From Reclinomonas americana ATCC 50394 (lineage: Eukaryota > Jakobida > Jakobea > Jakobida), in the NCBI GenBank assembly GCA_048213135.1, contig PS015363.1, positions 6,600-70,599 on the forward strand: DNA of 64,000 bases. Reading direction: 5' to 3'. The notes beneath the pieces are model-generated. The model ran no database searches, had not been told where the DNA came from, and saw nothing but the letters and a program-made list of their open reading frames with translations. This document shows, piece after piece, positions 12,207-23,200 of this stretch; the first letter of the stretch is position 1; each line of letters starts with the position of its first letter. A program made the position numbers and the translations under genes.

Positions 12207-13818
12207 TCACAAGACCACACAGTCCTTGTTGCGCCGGCTTTCCTCGTCCTTCTTTTTCGAGGCCCAGTGCGTATCTGCTTGGAACGCCTGTACTGCGCGC
12301 TCCAGCTGACCGTCATTCTCGTCCAGGTAGTAACTGCGTGCAGGGTGGATTCATGATCAGCACCGACAACAACATTCAAACAAAACGAGTCACGCTTTGC
12401 GGCACGAAACTTGGCCTCCTCGCGTGTCGCATTCGTCTCCTTCATAAACTGTCTGACGAGCGCCGCACGTTGCATAGCAGCCACCACCTCTGGCGACTGC
12501 GGCGGCGGAGTCGGCACTGCCGACGCCAGTGCCGTGGGAATGAGAATCACCGGACGCTGCAGCAGCACATCGAGATTGCCGACACACGAATTNNNNNNNN
12601 NNNNNNNNNNNNNNNNNNNNNNNNNNNNNNNNNNNNNNNNNNNNNNNNNNNNNNNNNNNNNNNNNNNNNNNNNNNNNNNNNNNNNNNNNNNNNNNNNNNN
12701 NNNNNNNNNNNNNNNNNNNNNNNNNNNNNNNNNNNNNNNNNNNNNNNNNNNNNNNNNNNNNNNNNNNNNNNNNNNNNNNNNNNNNNNNNNNNNNNNNNNN
12801 NNNNNNNNNNNNNNNNNNNNNNNNNNNNNNNNNNNNNNNNNNNNNNNNNNNNNNNNNNNNNNNNNNNNNNNNNNNNNNNNNNNNNNNNNNNNNNNNNNNN
12901 NNNNNNNNNNNNNNNNNNNNNNNNNNNNNNNNNNNNNNNNNNNNNNNNNNNNNNNNNNNNNNNNNNNNNNNNNNNNNNNNNNNNNNNNNNNNNNNNNAGA
13001 ACGCGTGCTGAGATCTGATTCCGCCCACGCAGAGTCCCTTGGTGAACGATGCCGACGCGCGCATGGAGGTGACGGTGAACCGGGCGATGCAGGAGGGCGC
13101 CAAGTTTGTGGCCGTCTATCGGTGTCTGCGCTGTCAGGCGTACTACAAGCCGTCGGATGCGCGCGAGAATCACGCGACGGCGTGCGCGTTCCACCCGGGC
13201 GAGTTTGTGGAGACGGAGCGCTTGACGGGGCATGTGGTCGGTTGGAGCTGCTGTAAGCGCGGGGAGCGGCATGCGGTGGGGTGTCGACTGGGCGCGCACG
13301 AGGCGGATCCCTCGTCGGGTGTGGTGCACACGGTCGATGAGGCCGAGGAGGCGGCTGCGCAGGAGGCGGCGGCGGCGGCGGCGGCGGCGTGCACAGCACC
13401 CTCGGCTCCACCGGCACCACCGACCGCGGCGCGAGATGAAGGCGCGTGTGTGTGGTTGATTGATGGAGTCTGTTGTTGCTCAGTCCGCGCGCAGATTTCG
13501 TGTCGGATGACGACGGCTACATTCGCCACACGGTCAAGGACGACGACACCATTCCCGGTCTCGTGCTGCGCTACAATCTGCGCAGTGAGGCCGACATTCG
13601 CCGTGCCNNNNNNNNNNNNNNNNNNNNNNNNNNNNNNNNNNNNNNNNNNNNNNNNNNNNNNNNNNNNNNNNNNNNNNNNNNNCACTCACACTCTGTGGCA
13701 CAGACGAAACTTGCGCCGGCAGCTGTGAGCTCTTTGCGTCGCTGCCCTCGAGCAGGTTGCGCTCAAAGATGGTGGCCAGCTCCGTGTCTTGGCCGGTCGA
13801 TAGTCTTCGACGCAACAT
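12207..13818 (-). CDS. LysM-domain protein with Cys/His zinc-binding-like region and C-terminal UBA-like domain (contig order disturbed)
   Basis: Pieces of one gene appear on both strands. Minus-strand parts: a 5' exon at 13818-13720 (MLRRRLSTGQDTELATIFER) and 3' exons at 12592-12207 that begin NSCVGNLDVLLQRPVILIP, a LysM end, followed by a UBA-like helix bundle (ALVRQFMKETNATREEAKFR / RYYLDENDGQLERAVQAFQA) and a stop at 12207. The contig between the two gaps (12998-13607) reads on the plus strand: a Cys/His region (YRCLRCQAYY, CAFHPGEF, GWSCCKRG, GCRLGAH), then a LysM beginning HTVKDDDTIPGLVLRYNLRS and cut at EADIRRA. Flipping this contig joins the two LysM halves, so I treat it as one gene. 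The Cys/His spacing recalls CHORD-like zinc modules. Eukaryotic intracellular LysM proteins exist, but the ligand here is unknown. The start codon overlaps a GTTGCGTC octamer (13809-13816), so the first exon could instead be leader plus intron. Confidence 0.6.
12593..13682. other. Two assembly gaps flanking a contig in probable wrong orientation
   Basis: Runs of N at 12593-12997 and 13608-13682 enclose a 610-base contig. The coding sense of that contig is plus, while both flanks of the same gene are minus. See the LysM gene entry for the protein evidence of inversion. Confidence 0.7.
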
Positions 13819-14024
13819 TGTAGAAACGAAAAAAAGTGACGCGGACAATGGACAAATGGACAGCCGGAAAAACGCATGACGTCATTTGTGGGGCGTTGAT
13901 CCAATCCGCATTTGGTGGAGAAGCAAAGTGCGTTGTGCAGAACGGCGCAGCGATTCACCTTCTTGTCTCACTTTCTCCGCGCGCACTCTCTCTCTCTCTT
14001 TATCGTTTCACACAGAGTGAGAAC
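13819..14024. promoter_or_regulatory. Divergent promoter with palindromic CRE and CCAAT box
   Basis: The 206-base space between two divergent starts holds ATGACGTCAT at 13876-13885, a perfect palindromic CRE/bZIP site, and CCAAT at 13901-13905. A CT run precedes the plus-strand ATG. This is sequence evidence only; factor binding is inferred from known consensus sites. Confidence 0.5.
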
Positions 14025-17000
14025 ATGAGTGCGGCATCTCGCAAGACCAGTTCGGCGGGAGCAGTGGCGGGAGGCGTTTCATCGGCGTCGGCATCGGGAT
14101 CGCCTGGAGTGTCGCCGAGTGCGGCCACGGTGAATGTGGCCAGTGGATCAGGCAGTGGCAGTGGTGGTGGCGGCGGAGGTGGTGGAGCGGGGGCAGAGGG
14201 GCTGGAGGACGGCGATGGCATGGTGTTGGACATTTTCGAGAGCCTGTGGAAGAAGAACTCGGATGTTGCGTGCGTGCTTGATGGCATCACAAGGAGGGGT
14301 AACAGAGAGAAAAGAGAGAGGCGTTGGGCGATGTTTCTGTTTCTGCTGGTGTCAGGGATCCGATCTTGTTTCCCGCGCTCTCTCCCCCTCGCTGCTGTCT
14401 CACACTGGTGATCGCGCGTGTGCAGTTGACGAGTTGCCCGGGTGTGCGGATTCCCGATACAGTGGTGGTGCGTCCCCTCGCCCTCTCTCGCTCCTTCTCG
14501 CGCTTTGTATTCACGTCCGATTCATGCATGCGTTAACACTATTTCCCCTCTTGTCGCGTCTCCAGTATGGCCACAACTATGCACGGTGAGCTTGTCTATT
14601 GCCTGTCACTCTCTCCCTCTCAGTTCTTCTCTTGTTTCGCTGATGGCTTGTGTGTGTGTGTGTACAGAAACTGGTACTTTTACGACTCTCGTGCGGGCAT
14701 GTTGAACAAAAAGGTGAAGAAGGAGCTGGACGCGAAGGTCATCTTTGAATCGTTCCGCAAGTCCGGCTCGCGTGATTGCGAGGTTGTGGCGCAGTATCAC
14801 TCGTTCAACGAGGGTGGTGGACCGATTTCCATTGATTTCCTCACCGAGGAGGGACTTGGTGCGTTGCTGTGTGGATGGATGCGCAGTCTCGGAATGCAGG
14901 GTGGCCGACAATGTGTTTTTGTGCGCGTGCAGAGGAGTTCCTCTTCCGGCGAGATGAGAAGCAGGCACAGGGCATGCTGCAGAAGTTTGTCATTCCGAAG
15001 GGCGAGCACAATGGTGCGTGCTCTGGATGTGAATGCCTTGGTGTGGTTCGCGGTGGGTTGCTGACTGCCAGTCACCGCAGCCGTCATCCAGGCAGTGTGG
15101 ACGCCGCGCGTGTGCATGGTTGAGCGTCGTGTCAACATTAACAAGCTGAGCGACCGACGCACTCCCATCCAGGAGAAGATCCTCACTTTTGAGGGCAGCT
15201 GGAAGAACACGCAAGAGAGTGCGTGTGGCCGAGTGTGTTCCGACTCACCTCCTCCACTGACTCTGTACTACATTCACAGTCTTGTGTTCACCCGTGGTCA
15301 CTGAGCGCGTCAAGTCGATTTGCCAGGCCGTCGTGCAGCACGTTGCCGATGTGCGCCACAAGCACATTAGCCGCATGGTGCTGTCGTTCAAGATCGACTC
15401 GCACGACACGCTGTGGCTGCTCTCGTGCACGTGCATGCGGTTCTTCTCCAAGGTAGTTTGGCGTCACGAGCGCTCCATCGTGTGTCGATGCATCATCTCA
15501 CATGTGTGCCAGAGCGACCCCAACTCCGACAAGGTGCCAGTGAATCTCACGCCTTCGTACCGCATCAATCCAATCAAGGGCTCTGCCACAACGGCCGCGG
15601 CGGCGGCAGCTTCTGGTGCGACCAACCCCGACATACCACCCGTGCTGTGCTCCTCGTGCTCCAAGCCCACCGATCCCATGATGTGCCGGGTGACCTTTGA
15701 CAAGGTCCTCGGCCACTACCGCGCCCTCGGCGCCTTCCTCGGTGCGTGCCTGCGTCTGTCTCTCCATGTTCTACACTCCAGTCGCTGACCTGCAAACCCG
15801 CTCGCACAGTGCACACGGCGGCGACTGAAGAGTTGGATGTGCCCGACGTGCAGCTGGCGTCGCAGCCTCCGCCGCGTGGTGCGTTTTTTCTCTCTCACTG
15901 TTGGTGTCACCTTGTGTGTCTCACTCCTCACCGCCTCTCGCGCAGTGCGCAAGGGTGCACGGTCACCTCCTCCGGCGGGCGACGGCGCCTCCGCGCCTTC
16001 CACCCCCTCTGCCGACCCAACACCACCGACCGGCGGTCTGGTGGAGAGGGAACCAGTTAGCGAGTCGTCGTCGCAGGCCGCCGACAGCGAGGAGGAGGAA
16101 GAGGAGGAGGAGTCTCGGAGACCTACGTTCCTGCGTCGCGGTGATGGTGGAGCGGAACCCGAGCTCTCGGATGCCGATCGCAAGATTCTGGACGCGGCGT
16201 TTGCGCAGCTGGTTTGTCACACCAGCGCAGAGTGGGGAAGAGGCATGAAGGCCTCACTGCCTTGTGTGTCCTCCACAGGACGACATTGTGTACAATGCGT
16301 ACAGCCACTTTTTGCGATCGAACCAGGAGTTCGTTTTCCGCATGCCGCAGCTGCCGTCGTCGGTGGAACCGCGCGCGCTCGAGTCCGTGTTTGGCAATGT
16401 CAACATGCGAGAGCTCTCGGACCGACCCGGCTTCTTCGCCATGGGCAAGGAGGGGCGCGTCAGCATTGGCATGCTGCAGGCTCGCGTGGATCGCCTGAAG
16501 AATGCGCTCCTGCACGGCGTCAGTGGCTCACGGGTAAGTCGCTGTCTCTACACACACACACGTGTGTCTCTCTCCTTCCATCATTGTGTCTGATCATGAG
16601 GTCGCGTGCAGCACAAGCATACCCGCAAAGTGGTGGAAACCGTTGAAGAGGTACGTCTTTTCTCTTTCCTATTATATGCCGACGACACCAGTGCGCTGAT
16701 GGTCTCTTCATTCCCCTGCAGGATTCGCTGGAGACCAGCCACGAGGGGCAAGTGCCACAAATCGTCAAGTACTTCTTGCCGGGAATCACATACGAGGATT
16801 TTACTGCGTTGGACATGACGCAACCACTGGCGCTCGACCAGGTCGCCAATGTGTGCCTGCCGTGCTTCCTCCAATTCACCCAACACGATGCCGCCGGCTC
16901 GGGCTCCGCGGCCGATCGCCACAGTCGACGAGTGCGTATATTACTCTTCGTTTTTTTCGCTTCCTCTCGCCTTCTGCTTAAAACAACCGTGTCTACCGCA

Positions 17001-17196
17001 GATGTCGCCACACCGTTCCAGCGCTCCGCCACCCGTGGCCGTGCGCGTCAATCTGTCACATACAATGCCGGCGCGGCCCAAATCCGGCCCGTCCTCGCGC
17101 AGTCCACTGCGTCGGCGGGCCAGCCCACTGGCCGCCGCTCACCGCCCCTCCTCGTCGCCCACGCTGGTGCCCGTGCGCTTGCAGAGCACCATGTGA
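14025..17196 (+). CDS. Large conserved-looking protein of unknown function
   Basis: A multi-exon gene (start ATG 14025, stop 17194-17196). The protein opens with a Ser/Gly/Ala-rich disordered segment, then a globular region joined across several introns: YGHNYARNWYFYDSRAGMLN, EKILTFEGSWKN, MVLSFKIDSHDTLWLLSCTC. A cysteine pair (VLCSSCSKPTDPMMC) follows, then an acidic Glu run (about 16090), a second globular region (DDIVYNAYSHFLRSNQEFVF) and a basic Ser/Arg/Pro tail. I do not recognise a named family. The length, ordered hydrophobic/aromatic blocks and consistent frame across GT-AG introns argue for a real gene. It ends 47 bases from the convergent TALE homeobox gene. Confidence 0.75.
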
Positions 17197-17243
17197 GGAT
17201 GTTCACATGTGTACGCCCTCTCTTCTCACCGCGTAATGTAAAG

Positions 17244-18509
17244 TTACTTGCTGTCAGTGTCGGTGGTGGTAGTCGTCGTCGTCGTCGTCGAGGAGGAAGG
17301 CGACGGAGGAGCGACTGCTGTCGCGTCCAACAGTGGCCGTAAAATGCGTCGCCGTGCGTTGGTGAACCACGTACGAACTTGTGACGGTGTCATGTTGCTC
17401 AGTCGAATCAGCAGCTCACGCTCCGACGGCGTCGGGTACGGGTTCTCGTAGTGCGTAAACAGCCAGTTCTTCAGCACATCCGTGCGGCGTCCAGACGCGC
17501 CTCCACGTTGCGCACTTGCCGTCGGCGATGTCACCACTGGCATCACGTGTACGTGCACGGGGCCACCATCGCCAGCTGCTGTCTCCGCCGCCAGTAACGA
17601 TGCCGCCAGTCGTGCCGTGCTAGCCGCACGCTCCGTGACACTGTCACCCGCACTGCTACTCTCCCCAACAAAAACAACATCATCATCGTCATCTTCGTCA
17701 GCATCAGCATCGTCAACAGCGGCGGCGGCGGCGGCATCGTCGGCGGGATCCTTTCTCCACTGCACAGTCAGCCGTCGCCGTGAGCGAACATTAACGAACC
17801 TATTGCATACGCCACACATTAGCGACCAACATGTAGCGAGAGGAGCCGGAGCGGAATGGAGAAATATAACTATAAGATGGACATACCAATTATTCACGGT
17901 GGCCAGTGGCAGGCTGCACACCTCCGCCAGCTCCTTCTTCTCACTGTCCGTAGGGTACGGATACTCATAGTTTACGCGCAACCACAGCTCCAGCACCTCC
18001 ACCGCCGCCTCCGGGAGCGACGATCGACGGTGTCTGGGTGGACGTTTCTCGCCTGCACCAACTCCAGTCAACAAACACTTCCACCACCACACATCCTGCA
18101 CGTGATGCATCACACCTTCTTCAGCAACAAGCCATGCCGGTGGTATTGGCGGCGGCACAAGTACTGGTGCCGACGTTGACGCCCGCGGCCGAAATCGCAC
18201 ATGGTGGAACCGCAGTGGATTGCTCTCACTGTGTGCTATCCGCATGTGCCGCACCCACTCGATGGCGCCACTCACGGCGACGGCACACACGGGACACGCA
18301 GCGCACTCTAGCAGCTCCGGGTGCGCCTTGCCCACATGCGCACCGACAACGCGTGAGTCAGTGGAGGGACGGAAGTTGCACAGTGAGTGGCCACCAGCAG
18401 GCCACAGGAAGTCGTTGACACTCCTCAGCGACAGCGGGCATTGATAGGTCATATGCACGTCCCCCCACACCTCGCGCACGCACAACTGGGAAAGCGCGAG
18501 TAATGTCAT
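17244..18509 (-). CDS. Zinc finger protein with two TALE-class homeodomains
   Basis: Start ATG at 18507-18509. Near the N-terminus a C2H2-type finger is readable (CPVCAVAVSGAIEWVRHMRIAH: C-x2-C-x12-H-x4-H, given here only as its motif), preceded by a weaker Cys/His segment. After an intron (GTGTGATG donor, GGTGCAG acceptor) comes the first homeodomain: loop NYEYPYPTDSEKKELAEV and, across an intron with GTATGTCC donor, recognition helix VNNWFVNVRSRRR. An acidic Asp/Ala linker separates it from the second: HYENPYPTPSERELLIRL and VRTWFTNARRRI. Both carry the PYP three-residue loop extension of TALE proteins and keep W48, F49, N51 and R53, so both should bind DNA. The C-terminus is a Ser/Thr run. 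This is a predicted transcription factor. Two TALE domains in one chain with a finger is unusual to my knowledge. Confidence 0.85.
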   Translation of the reverse strand: MTLLALSQLCVREVWGDVHMTYQCPLSLRSVNDFLWPAGGHSLCNFRPSTDSRVVGAHVGKAHPELLECAACPVCAVAVSGAIEWVRHMRIAHSESNPLRFHHVRFRPRASTSAPVLVPPPIPPAWLVAEEGVMHHVQDVWWWKCLLTGVGAGEKRPPRHRRSSLPEAAVEVLELWLRVNYEYPYPTDSEKKELAEVCSLPLATVNNWYVHLIVIFLHSAPAPLATCWSLMCGVCNRFVNVRSRRRLTVQWRKDPADDAAAAAAVDDADADEDDDDDVVFVGESSSAGDSVTERAASTARLAASLLAAETAAGDGGPVHVHVMPVVTSPTASAQRGGASGRRTDVLKNWLFTHYENPYPTPSERELLIRLSNMTPSQVRTWFTNARRRILRPLLDATAVAPPSPSSSTTTTTTTTTDTDSK

Positions 18510-18648
18510 ATGACATTGTCGTCATTATAAGGCCTTCGCGCCAAAATCTGGGCTGTTGCTCTTATGGTGTACAATGTTGTAGGATGTCATTGCGTTTCCC
18601 CGTGCGTGTGAGAGGCGCACTGTGGCGAGCACCATTCATGTCATCGTC

Positions 18649-19636
<988 letters not shown>

Positions 19637-20253
19637 CAGGGTGCGGAGGGGCGCAGCGGGGTGCCCAGTGACCGCTGCTGGTGAGCGCATCACACGCGCA
19701 CACTGCTGGCGGAGCTCAAACGTGGGGGTGCCAGTTGTCCTTATATTCGCGCACACAAAGCCACAAAGCAAAGCCGTCAAAGCACCAAAGTTCACACAAA
19801 GCACGTCCCCAGGTTCAATTCCCTCCCATACACACGTCCCCACAGATCTTTGCGAAAATCCCCAGAGCGCAAAAAGCGCGTGAGCGACCATTTTTTTGTC
19901 GATTTCTACTCATTGACAGATGGCGCACACGATGCCGACAGCAGCTCCGCCGCGTTCCTCCGCAAGAAAATAGAGGGGTGTTGGGGGTTGCTGTGGGCCG
20001 CTATAATGTGATACAACATTATATGCTCGCTCTCGAGCATATAAAAGGCCTTGCAACCACAGCTCGGAGTGCTCGCGGGACATTTCTTATATGCAAGACC
20101 AACGTGATAGAGCACCTGTTATTGCTCATTGCAACGTATAATGGACAATCATGTGATATGATGTCACCCAGACTTTCCCAGTTGCAGTAAAGTCACAAGG
20201 ACAGAGGTGCTCGCCAAAATCGATCTGTCCCAGCCGTGTGTCAGTGAGCGCGG
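19637..20253. other. Intergenic region upstream of WDR43, with hairpin and TATA-like element
   Basis: I see no gene in these 617 bases. The notable element is an 11-bp perfect inverted repeat with 4-base loop at 20019-20044 (arms TTATATGCTCG / CGAGCATATAA); its right arm overlaps a TATA-like CATATAAAAGG (20038-20048). It lies about 200 bases before the WDR43 ATG. The region is AT-richer than its surroundings. Confidence 0.5.
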
Positions 20254-23200
20254 ATGTTGTCGGCCTTCTCTCCGAGTGTGGCGCACTTCNNNNNNNNNNN
20301 NNNNNNNNNNNNNNNNNNNNNNNNNNNNNNNNNNNNNNNNNNNNNNNNNNNNNNNNNNNNNNNNNNNNNNNNNNNNNNNNNNNNNNNNNNNNNNNNNNNN
20401 NNNNNNNNNNNNNNNNNNNNNNNNNNNNNNNNNNNNNNNNNNNNNNNNNNNNNNNNNNNNNNNNNNNNNNNNNNNNNNNNNNNNNNNNNNNNNNNNNNNN
20501 NNNNNNNNNNNNNNNNNNNNNNNNNNNNNNNNNNNNNNNNNNNNNNNNNNNNNNNNNNNNNNNNNNNNNNNNNNNNNNNNNNNNNNNNNNNNNNNNNNNN
20601 NNNNNNNNNNNNNNNNNNNNNNNNNNNNNNNNNNNNNNNNNNNNNNNNNNNNNNNNNNNNNNNNNNNNNNNNNNNNNNNNNNNNNNNNNNNNNNNNNNNN
20701 NNNNNNNNNNNNNNNNNNNNNNNNNNNNNNNNNNNNNNNNNNNNNNNNNNNNNNNNNNNNNNNNNNNNNNNNNNNNNNNNNNNNNNNNNNNNNNNNNNNN
20801 NNNNNNNNNNNNNNNNNNNNNNNNNNNNNNNNNNNNNNNNNNNNNNNNNNNNNNNNNNNNNNNNNNNNNNNNNNNNNNNNNNNNNNNNNNNNNNNNNNNN
20901 NNNNNNNNNNNNNNNGCCACTGTCAGCTCCGACAATCGAGTGCGCGTGTACTCGACGGGCGATGGCGGCTCGCTGACCGCCAGCTTCACCTTCCCGTCGC
21001 ACCTCACTGTGCGATGCACATGCATGGCCTTTGCGCCTCCAGCCTCGGCCTCTGCGACAGTGCAGTCGGCCAAGAAGGTCGGTTGTGTGCACACTGCCGC
21101 GTGGCGTTTGACACGCGGCCGTCTGCGAGTGTGTCTTGTGTGTCTATGTGCTCATGCCCATGTGCATGGCCTCCCCTTCTGTGCATGTGCAGAACAAGAA
21201 AAAAGGCGGCGCGCCCCCCCACGCCGCCTCGTCGTCTGCTGCTGCGGGCAGTGCGTCGGTCGACGACTTGATGGCGTTTGGCACCGAGAGTGGTCGCATC
21301 TTTGTGTTTAGTCTCGTCAAGAACGAGTTGGTGATGACGCTGGGTGAATCGGGTGGTGAGTTGGCTCTCCTCCTCCTCCTTCTCTCCGTTACCTCGTCGT
21401 GTGGTGTGCTGAAGACTCCTCCTCTATGCACATGCAGGGCACACCAAGTCTGTCACGGGCCTGGCGTTTGCACCGGCCGGTCGCCAAGTGTTGTACTCNN
21501 NNNNNNNNNNNNNNNNNNNNNNNNNNNNNNNNNNNNNNNNNNNNNNNNNNNNNNNNNNNNNNNNNNNNNNNNNNNNNNNNNNNNNNNNNNNNNNNNNNNN
21601 NNNNNNNNNNNNNNNNNNNNNNNNNNNNNNNNNNNNNNNNNNNNNNNNNNNNNNNNNNNNNNNNNNNNNNNNNNNNNNNNNNNNNNNNNNNNNNNNNNNN
21701 NNNNNNNNNNNNNNNNNNNGGTGTCGGTCGATCGTCGCGTGTTGGAGTGGGATCTCATGTCCAAGGAGCTGCTGAGGTTGGTGTCACTCTGTGTGCATCT
21801 ACGTGCATGTCTGCCGTGGCATCTGACGTGCGTTTTTTGTTATATCGGCAGCTCATTCAAGGGCGGCAAGACTGCGCTGTCGGCCGTGTGCATTGATCCG
21901 AGTGGAAGCCACCTGCTGGTGGCCTCGTCGCGCATCAAGATGTGGGACGTCACCTCCAAGTCCAAGCAGCAGAGGTGCGCTGCGTTGTTTTCTCCTCCCT
22001 TTCCTCCCACTGGATTCTCACTCGGTCATGTGGGGGGTGCATGCAGTTTTGCTGGACACCCGAGCAGCGTGCAGTTTATGAAGTTCCTGCAGTCGGGCGA
22101 CAGCTTCGTGTCGGCGGCGCACGACCGTTTTGTGAGCATGTGGCGATGTGAGGATTCCTCCGAGTCTGCGGTTCCGCTAGTGGCCGATGCGAATCCTGTC
22201 GGCCTCGCCGTGTCGCCGCCTAGCGACTCGGTGAGTGCCGTCACCTATCAGTGGCCTGTGTGAAATGCGTGTGCGACTGACTGTCTTTGTGTAGAACGAG
22301 TGCCATGTCGCGTGCCCCACTGAGAGTGGCACCATTTGCGTATGGCGGGTGGTAGATGGAGCGGTGGATGGGCAGAAGCCGTCGGGTTCAGTGCTCACTG
22401 GTTCCCTGGAGCGCGCCACATCGGTGCGGTGTAGCCGTGGACTCGTCTTTTCTCGCTCCTCGCTGAAGCGTGCATGTGACTCGATGCAGATCCTGAACTG
22501 TGCCTTTGATGGATTTGGTCGTCTCTTGGTGGCACACGGACCGATCGTGAAGCCGGTCATCGAGGCAGTGGTGCGTGGAGAAATGATGTGCTGGCGATCG
22601 TCTTTGTCACTGCAGTCTCACACTGCGTGTACTGTTTTGCAGGCATACTTTGATGCGGAGACGGGCGAATTCAACGAGCACGTTGAGCTGGCGAGCGCAG
22701 CACCGGTACTGTCGCTTTCAACGTTCCCTAAGCGTTCACTTTCATGATCTCTGCTGACTCAGCTGGTCTGTTGTGTGTTGCAGCAAACAACCACGGTTGT
22801 GCTCGGTGGCGTCACAATGCCCAAGATGAAGCGTGGTGCTCCGGAGCAGGTGATTACGCAGGCTGAGATGGTTCTTCCCGACATGATGATGGCACTGGAT
22901 GGCGGCGCATCGGCGGAGGCCGACAGCGCTGCCGCGTCAAGCAACCCAGCACCCTCGAAACGCAAGAAGCAAGGTCAGTACAATGTGTGCGACAGGGAGA
23001 GAGAAGGGGAAAGAGTTTGTGCTCACCTTTTTNNNNNNNNNNNNNNNNNNNNNNNNNNNNNNNNNNNNNNNNNNNNNNNNNNNNNNNNNNNNNNNNNNNN
23101 NNNNNNNNNNNNNNNNNNNNNNNNNNNNNNNNNNNNNNNNNNNNNNNNNNNNNNNNNNNNNNNNNNNNNNNNNNNNNNNNNNNNNNNNNNNNNNNNNNNN

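Noticed and set aside
12083-13420. A 445-codon minus-strand frame spanning the N gap with a Pro/Arg-rich part
   Set aside because: The Pro/Arg part is the antisense of the Cys/His exon, which has conserved-looking motifs in the other strand; the frame exists only because N runs hide stops.
19805-19830. GGTTCAATTCC resembling a tRNA B box
   Set aside because: No A box at the right distance upstream and the flanks do not fold as a cloverleaf.
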